A stretch of DNA of 64,000 nt from JAZKHE01 sp040385525 (lineage in GTDB: Bacteria > Bacteroidota > Bacteroidia > UBA4408). The position numbers and the translations under genes were made by a program. Below are positions 59,608 to 64,000 of this stretch, one piece after another. The DNA lies in contig JAZKHE010000004.1 of assembly GCA_040385525.1 (NCBI GenBank), positions 310,001 through 374,000 of the forward strand, written 5' to 3'. Every line of letters begins with the position of its first letter. The first letter of the stretch is position 1. The notes under the pieces were generated by a model. That model searched no databases and was not told the DNA's origin. It saw nothing but the letters and a program-made list of their open reading frames with translations.

Positions 59608-61089
59608 CTAAAAATATTCACATAAATGTGAAGGCAGGATGGAATTAAAATTTTGATTTTCAACAAGATAATCTGCCGCAGCACCATGTTTATAAACAGC
59701 AATTATAGCTGCATGCCATGGCGAATAGCCTTGCGCCAACAAACCAGTTATTAATCCTGTTAAAACATCGCCACTCCCACCCTTTGCCATAACTGCATTA
59801 CCCGTTGAATTAAAATAAATTGGCGCATTTGGAGCAGCAATGGCTGTGTGCGCACCTTTTATAATTACAATGCAATTATATTTTAAAACAAATTGTTTTG
59901 TTTTTTCCAAACGCTCAAAACTATCAGCGCATTTGCCAATTAAGCGTTCTAACTCTTTTATGTGAGGTGTTAAAATAGTATTTGCTGGTAAAAACGAAAG
60001 CCAAGTTTTATTTTCAGCTAAAAGTGTAATTGCATCAGCATCAATCACCATAGGTATTTTAGCATCTTGAATTAATAACTTTAAAACATTAGCAGTTTGT
60101 TTTTCTAAACCTATTCCACAACCAATGGCTAAAGCGTTATATTTTTCTAATTTAGGTAATTCTGTTATGTACTCTTCGCTCCCAGCGCCAACACACATGG
60201 CTTCTGGTAAATTAGCTTGTAGAGCTAAAATTGTATTTGCTGTTGATGCAACAGTAACTAAACCACAACCACTTTTTAATGTTGCGTTTGCACTTAAAAC
60301 GGCTGCACCTGTTTTATCGTTACTACCTACAATTAGTAAAGCATGCCCATTGGTGCCTTTGTGCGAAAACTTAGTTTTAATTTTATTTAATTCGTGAATT
60401 TCTAAAACATCGGTATAACAGAATTCGGGTAAGTGATTTTGAAATAAACTTTGATTAAGTTTTATATCTAGTAAAATGAAATTACCTACAAATTGGTAAT
60501 TTTCTAGAAACAAAAAAGCGAGTTTTGGAAACTGAAACGACAAAGTAAAATTCGCTTTAAAAACTGTTTGCTTTTGAACTTTTAAAGCATCAGCAAATAA
60601 ACCACTAGGCATATCTATAGCAACTTTAGTACAATTAATAGTATTTAAAAATGCAATTGTTTCGTGATAAATTCCAGTAATTTCAGTAGTTAATCCTGTT
60701 CCTAATAAAGCATCAACACAAACTGAATTGGTGAAATTAATTCGCTTTAAATCATTAACATCGTTAACAACAGAAATACAGTTTGGGAAATTTTGTTTTA
60801 GTAAATCAAAATTTGTTTGGTTATCTGCGCTTCGTTTATCTTCGTTAAAAACAAAAACCTGCACATTAAAATTATTTTTCAGTAGTATTCGTGCAATAGC
60901 TAAACCATCGCATCCATTATTTCCTTTTCCGCAAAAAATAAAATAATTTTTATTGGGTTCAAAATTGCTAACCAACCAATTACTACAAGCCAATGCAGCA
61001 CGCTCCATCAAATCAATTGACAAGATTGGTTCTTGCTCAATGGTGTGTTTGTCAATAGCACGTATTTGTTCTACAGAAAATATTTTCAT
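59608..61089 (-). CDS. nnr: Bifunctional NAD(P)H-hydrate epimerase/dehydratase
   Basis: A 493-aa fusion that repairs hydrated NAD(P)H. The N-terminal YjeF_N epimerase (~1-215) has MERAALACSNWL, FCGKGNNGCDGLAIAR (~51-66) and VDALLGTGL. The C-terminal ADP-dependent dehydratase (~225-493) has HKGTNGHALLIVGS (~236-249), TLKSGCGLVTVAS, LTPHIKELERL and GSGDVLTGLITGLLAQGYSPW (start ~438). Both halves look complete. It is 4 nt downstream of coaE in a leftward operon. Confidence 0.94.
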   Translation of the reverse strand: MKIFSVEQIRAIDKHTIEQEPILSIDLMERAALACSNWLVSNFEPNKNYFIFCGKGNNGCDGLAIARILLKNNFNVQVFVFNEDKRSADNQTNFDLLKQNFPNCISVVNDVNDLKRINFTNSVCVDALLGTGLTTEITGIYHETIAFLNTINCTKVAIDMPSGLFADALKVQKQTVFKANFTLSFQFPKLAFLFLENYQFVGNFILLDIKLNQSLFQNHLPEFCYTDVLEIHELNKIKTKFSHKGTNGHALLIVGSNDKTGAAVLSANATLKSGCGLVTVASTANTILALQANLPEAMCVGAGSEEYITELPKLEKYNALAIGCGIGLEKQTANVLKLLIQDAKIPMVIDADAITLLAENKTWLSFLPANTILTPHIKELERLIGKCADSFERLEKTKQFVLKYNCIVIIKGAHTAIAAPNAPIYFNSTGNAVMAKGGSGDVLTGLITGLLAQGYSPWHAAIIAVYKHGAAADYLVENQNFNSILPSHLCEYF

Positions 61090-61093
61090 TGGT

Positions 61094-61675
61094 TTAACTA
61101 TGTGCTAATGATTCAATTATTTTTAAAACTTGAGGCACAATTAAATCGTTTGGGTTATTGTAAATAACATAATCGCTTTTTGCAATGCGTTGCTCTTCAG
61201 TCCATTGATTATTTATCCGCGCTAAAACACTTTCTTTGCTTACTTTATCGCGACTCACAACTCGCTCTATTCTTATGTTTTCATCAGCAGAAACGCAAAT
61301 AACTTTATCGCAATCCAAATAACTTCCACTTTCAAAAAGTATAGCTGCTTCTTTAATTGTAAAAGACTTTGTTTTATTTTCAATTATCCAATTGGCATAA
61401 CGCTCTGCCACTAATGGATGTAAAATATTGTTTAATAATTTTAATTTTTCCTTATCTACAAAAACAATTTCCGCCAATTTAGCTTTGTCAATTTTGTTTT
61501 CGTTTAAAACTGATTCTCCAAAAACAGAAACTATTTTTTTAATTACATTATCTTGAAACAAAAGTAATTTCGATTCATCATCTGCAAAAAAAACAGGAAT
61601 ACCCAATTGCAAAAACACTTTAGCTACAGTGCTTTTACCACTTCCAATTCCGCCTGTTAAGCCTATTTTAAGCAT
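61094..61675 (-). CDS. coaE: Dephospho-CoA kinase
   Basis: A 193-aa P-loop kinase, last step of CoA synthesis. Walker A GLTGGIGSGKSTVA (~5-18), FADDESKLLL (~30-39), LHPLV (~84-88) and the lid region SRDKVSKESVLARINNQW are as in the family. Length is normal. It overlaps the YbbR gene by 1 nt and is followed by nnr. Confidence 0.94.
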   Translation of the reverse strand: MLKIGLTGGIGSGKSTVAKVFLQLGIPVFFADDESKLLLFQDNVIKKIVSVFGESVLNENKIDKAKLAEIVFVDKEKLKLLNNILHPLVAERYANWIIENKTKSFTIKEAAILFESGSYLDCDKVICVSADENIRIERVVSRDKVSKESVLARINNQWTEEQRIAKSDYVIYNNPNDLIVPQVLKIIESLAHS

Positions 61676-62679
61676 TACTTTTTTATAACAATGTATTCAA
61701 CTTTTTGAAACTCTAATTTCGGATTAATTATGTAATCAGGAATTGTATGCAATTTTAATTTTAGTTTTGAGGAAACATTTTTTTCATCATAATCTGCTTC
61801 TACAATAAATTGCTCTGCTTTAATTTTATTAAACTTACTTAGTGCAACTAAATAAGTAATTTTTACCTTTTCTGGAAAGGTTTTTACTACAATTGAATTA
61901 TTTGTAGTGATAACATTAATAGGCACTTCAACTGATGATTCGGTGTATTTTTCCACAGGTAAATTCACCATAATTTTTTTGGTAGAAAATTCCAAATTAT
62001 CTAATTCAGAATTTAAAGCCAATGGTGCAAACACACGCTGTGCTTTATTCAAATTAGAAAACTGCAAAGGCTCGGTATACAACACATCAATTTTTTCTAA
62101 AATAGATGCAGGTCCTTTTACAACAATTTCAGAAGGAGTCATTACAATTGGTCCGCTCATTTCGTGTTGCTTTTCAAAAGAAAAACTTGCGTTTAAGCGA
62201 ACAGGTAAAATTTTAGTTTTCTTTTTATCAAAATAGAAAAACAAAGTATCTGGATAAACCTTTAAAACTTTAGCATTTGCAGCTAATCTAAGCGACAATT
62301 CTTTTAACTGAAAATTGGGCAATATGTAAAAATCTTTATCGTCTTTAGTGTTAATAAGTGGTTTTAAATTTTCGGTATGTATAGCAATTGTGTCTTCTTT
62401 TTTATTCCATTTTAACGAAAGCAAATAAAATCCGGTAGCATTTAGTTCTACTAAAAAATCGCTAGGCAATTTATTTACCAAAACTTTTTCTGTAGGTAAG
62501 TTTAAATACTTTGCTTTAAAATTAGCTACAGTGGTGTAGTTTTTTGAAAGCATAATAACTAACCAAAAAACAAATGCAAGAAATAAACAACCAACAAAAA
62601 CGCTAATTTTTTTGTTCCACAAAAAAGATTCTTTGTTGTAGATATTTGCAATAATTGTATTCCAGCTTTTGTTTCGCAT
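61675..62679 (-). CDS. YbbR-like domain protein
   Basis: A 334-aa protein with one N-terminal membrane helix (ISVFVGCLFLAFVFWLVIML, ~25-44) and an exported region carrying at least two YbbR-like beta domains (~60-150 and ~155-330, with VMTPSEIVVKGPASILEKIDVLYTEPL in two parts). YbbR proteins of Firmicutes regulate the c-di-AMP cyclase; in Bacteroidota the role is not established. It overlaps coaE by 1 nt, a conserved arrangement. Confidence 0.84.
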   Translation of the reverse strand: MRNKSWNTIIANIYNKESFLWNKKISVFVGCLFLAFVFWLVIMLSKNYTTVANFKAKYLNLPTEKVLVNKLPSDFLVELNATGFYLLSLKWNKKEDTIAIHTENLKPLINTKDDKDFYILPNFQLKELSLRLAANAKVLKVYPDTLFFYFDKKKTKILPVRLNASFSFEKQHEMSGPIVMTPSEIVVKGPASILEKIDVLYTEPLQFSNLNKAQRVFAPLALNSELDNLEFSTKKIMVNLPVEKYTESSVEVPINVITTNNSIVVKTFPEKVKITYLVALSKFNKIKAEQFIVEADYDEKNVSSKLKLKLHTIPDYIINPKLEFQKVEYIVIKK

Positions 62680-62691
62680 AGTGTAAAAATA

Positions 62692-62719
62692 AAAAATCCC
62701 TCGATACTGAGGGATTTTT
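62692..62719 (-). terminator. Terminator downstream of yajC
   Basis: aaaaatccctc (62692-62702) pairs with gagggattttt (62709-62719) around gatact. On the minus strand it lies 19 nt after the yajC stop and 12 nt before the YbbR start, so YbbR-coaE-nnr may be a separate unit. Confidence 0.88.
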
Positions 62720-62737
62720 ATTTAAAATTTTATTTAA

Positions 62738-63073
62738 TTATGCTTTTTTAGTTTCGTTTAGCGTTTGAGTATTCTCTAAAGAAACAGCAGATTTTAAAAT
62801 TTTTAATTTTCCGCCACCTTCTACTTCAATAATAAAAGTAGTATCGTTAACATCAACAATACGTCCGAAAACGCCACCAATAGTAATTACTTTATCGCCT
62901 TTTTGAATTGAAGCATGAAACTTTTTTTGATCTTTTGCTTTTTTAAGTTGCGGACGAATCATAAAAAAGTAAAATACTACGATAATTAAAATTATTGGTA
63001 AAAAGTCCATAATACTTGCTCCTTTTTTACCAGTTGGAGAAGACATCAATAAAATGTTTAAAATTGTGTTCAT
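62738..63073 (-). CDS. yajC: Sec translocase accessory protein YajC
   Basis: A 111-aa single-span inner-membrane protein. Helix PIILIIVVFYFFMIRPQLKKAKD (~26-48) with the family signature FFMIRPQ, then the soluble domain with KGDKVITIGGVFGRIVDVND (~59-78). It associates with SecDF. It is 35 nt downstream of the DUF1573 gene, in the order nusB, DUF1573, yajC that is common in this phylum. Confidence 0.94.
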   Translation of the reverse strand: MNTILNILLMSSPTGKKGASIMDFLPIILIIVVFYFFMIRPQLKKAKDQKKFHASIQKGDKVITIGGVFGRIVDVNDTTFIIEVEGGGKLKILKSAVSLENTQTLNETKKA

Positions 63074-63108
63074 TGTTTGTATTTAGATTAATTAATAAAC
63101 TTGTTAAA

Positions 63109-63585
63109 TTATTTTTTTACTTCTGCTGGCGAAACTTCTCCCATAATGGTTAAAATTTTAGTCGATGGCTCGCAATTGGTTAGCAAAGTTACTGTTTTAT
63201 TTTGTTTTCCTGTTTTTCCTGCGCTATCAAAGCTAACGTCTATCACACCATCTTCGCCTGGTGCAATTGGTTTAGTTGGATAATTTGGTACTGTGCAACC
63301 ACAGCTTCCTTTTGCGTCGGTAATAATCAAATCTGACTTACCGCTGTTTTTAAACTTAAAAGAATAAGCTACTTTTTCGCCTTCTTTAATCTTACCAAAA
63401 TCGTGTGTTTCTTTTTCAAACTCTACAACTGGCAAATCTTCTTTATTAACAGCTGTTGCTGAAGAACCATTTTTTACAATATCTGTATCTAAATCAGTTC
63501 CTTCTTTTTTTGTTTCGTTGCAAGCTGTAAATACCAATGCAATACTTGTTATTGCAATAAGAGATTTAAGTTTTAGTGATTTCAT
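63109..63585 (-). CDS. DUF1573 lipoprotein
   Basis: A 158-aa lipoprotein: signal peptide with lipobox VFTAC (Cys ~21), an acidic linker, then a DUF1573 Ig-like domain with ETHDFGKIKEGEKVAYSFKFKNSG (in parts, ~59-82), GSCGCTVPNYPTKPIAPGE (~93-111) and a final VTLLTN strand. DUF1573 proteins have the ASPM-SPD-2-Hydin-like fold and unknown function in Bacteroidota. Confidence 0.92.
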   Translation of the reverse strand: MKSLKLKSLIAITSIALVFTACNETKKEGTDLDTDIVKNGSSATAVNKEDLPVVEFEKETHDFGKIKEGEKVAYSFKFKNSGKSDLIITDAKGSCGCTVPNYPTKPIAPGEDGVIDVSFDSAGKTGKQNKTVTLLTNCEPSTKILTIMGEVSPAEVKK

Positions 63586-63615
63586 TTTACTATTGATTTT
63601 TATGTTTTTAAAAAA

Positions 63616-64000
63616 TTATTCTAACAAACCTCTACCGGTTTTTTTAATCTTATTTTCTTTTTTGTAGTCGGCAATTATTTTATCTAAAATACCATTTATA
63701 AACTGTTTACTTTTTGGCGTGCTATACGATTTAGAAATTTCGATATACTCGTTTAAAGTAACTTTTACAGGAATTGTAGGGAAAGATAAAACTTCTGCCA
63801 AAGCCATTTTCATTAATAAAACATCCATCATTGCAATTCTATCAAACTCCCAATTTTTTGTTTTTTCGGCAATAATTGGATCAAAATCGTTTTCGTAAAA
63901 AATGGTTTGTTTAAATAATTCAATTGCAAATTGCTTATCATCTTCTTCGTCTTTAAACAATGGAAGAAGCGTTATAGACTCATCTTTTTCTGTAATTTGT
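63616..64000 (-). CDS. nusB: Transcription antitermination protein NusB, 5' end off window
   Basis: The last ~128 residues of a NusB-type protein; the frame stays open to the window edge (codons back through 63998 are sense), so the 5' end is missing. The C-terminal NusB fold is visible: FDRIAMMDVLLMKMALAEVLSFPTIPVKVTLNEYIEISKSYSTPKSKQFINGILDKI in pieces, including the conserved P-x-x-V-x-x-NEYIE-x-(S/A)K and (G/S)xxFxNGxLD blocks. Bacteroidota NusB usually carries an N-terminal extension, which would lie outside. It binds boxA RNA with NusE. The GLLE C-terminus ends 30 nt before the DUF1573 gene. Confidence 0.92.
   Translation of the reverse strand, partial: QITEKDESITLLPLFKDEEDDKQFAIELFKQTIFYENDFDPIIAEKTKNWEFDRIAMMDVLLMKMALAEVLSFPTIPVKVTLNEYIEISKSYSTPKSKQFINGILDKIIADYKKENKIKKTGRGLLE

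Overview
The window is chromosomal DNA of a low-GC member of the Bacteroidota. The evidence is: a PorT homologue of the type IX secretion and gliding machinery, repeated TAnnTTTG promoter cores 12-48 nt before start codons with few Shine-Dalgarno sites, a complete aerotolerance (Bat) operon, DUF4834, DUF1573 and CCC-motif membrane proteins, and TPR-SpoIIE phosphatases. Class and genus cannot be fixed from the sequence. No rRNA, tRNA, CRISPR array, phage or transposase gene was recognised.

Layout. 1-7172 (-) is the first ~2390 residues of a giant secreted surface protein; its C-terminus lies off the left edge and it ends inside a run of cadherin-like repeats. 7389-11370 (+) holds a 49-aa ORF, ubiE, porT, a COG2509-type flavoprotein and ridA. 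11439-12706 holds small membrane proteins. 12756-18078 (-) is a tightly overlapping operon for nicotinamide riboside uptake and phosphorylation (pnuC, nadR-like), a PIG-L deacetylase, a 39-aa membrane peptide and an SSS symporter. 18142-20590 has a Lys-rich secreted protein, a methyltransferase and a foreign-looking integron-cassette-like unit. 20702-26413 (-) is hpt, adk (with a long histone-like tail), obgE, DUF4834, YfhO. 26537-28713 (+) is purK, a beta-barrel gene, purE. 29252-35370 (+) holds outer-membrane proteins (PorQ/PorV-like, OmpA family, HhH protein) and a TPR lipoprotein. 35471-43687 (+) is the MoxR-DUF58-BatA/B/C/D/E operon. 43743-50281 (+) is a tandem trio of TPR-SpoIIE phosphatases with a gene-conversion tract. 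50384-57313 has OsmC, two repeat-containing secreted proteins, lpdA, lnt and small unknown genes. 57902-64000 ends with a STAS-like protein, nnr, coaE, YbbR, yajC, a DUF1573 lipoprotein and the 3' part of nusB.

The least ordinary elements are: (1) an 872-bp gene cassette at 19717-20588 whose first bases (GTTATGCCCA) are the exact reverse complement of TGGGCATAAC after its gene, followed by a perfect 16-bp inverted repeat and GTTAG, the architecture of an integron cassette with an unusually long attC, in a gene with opposite Asp codon choice (15 of 16 GAC) to its neighbour; (2) adenylate kinase fused to a ~290-residue Lys/Ala histone-H1-like tail; (3) 135 nt of perfect identity between two otherwise diverged SpoIIE genes, one of which looks chimeric; (4) a three-unit higher-order repeat in the surface protein; (5) ACCACATAG-bounded hairpin elements and other intergenic repeats; and (6) several unlisted micro-ORFs placed inside operons.
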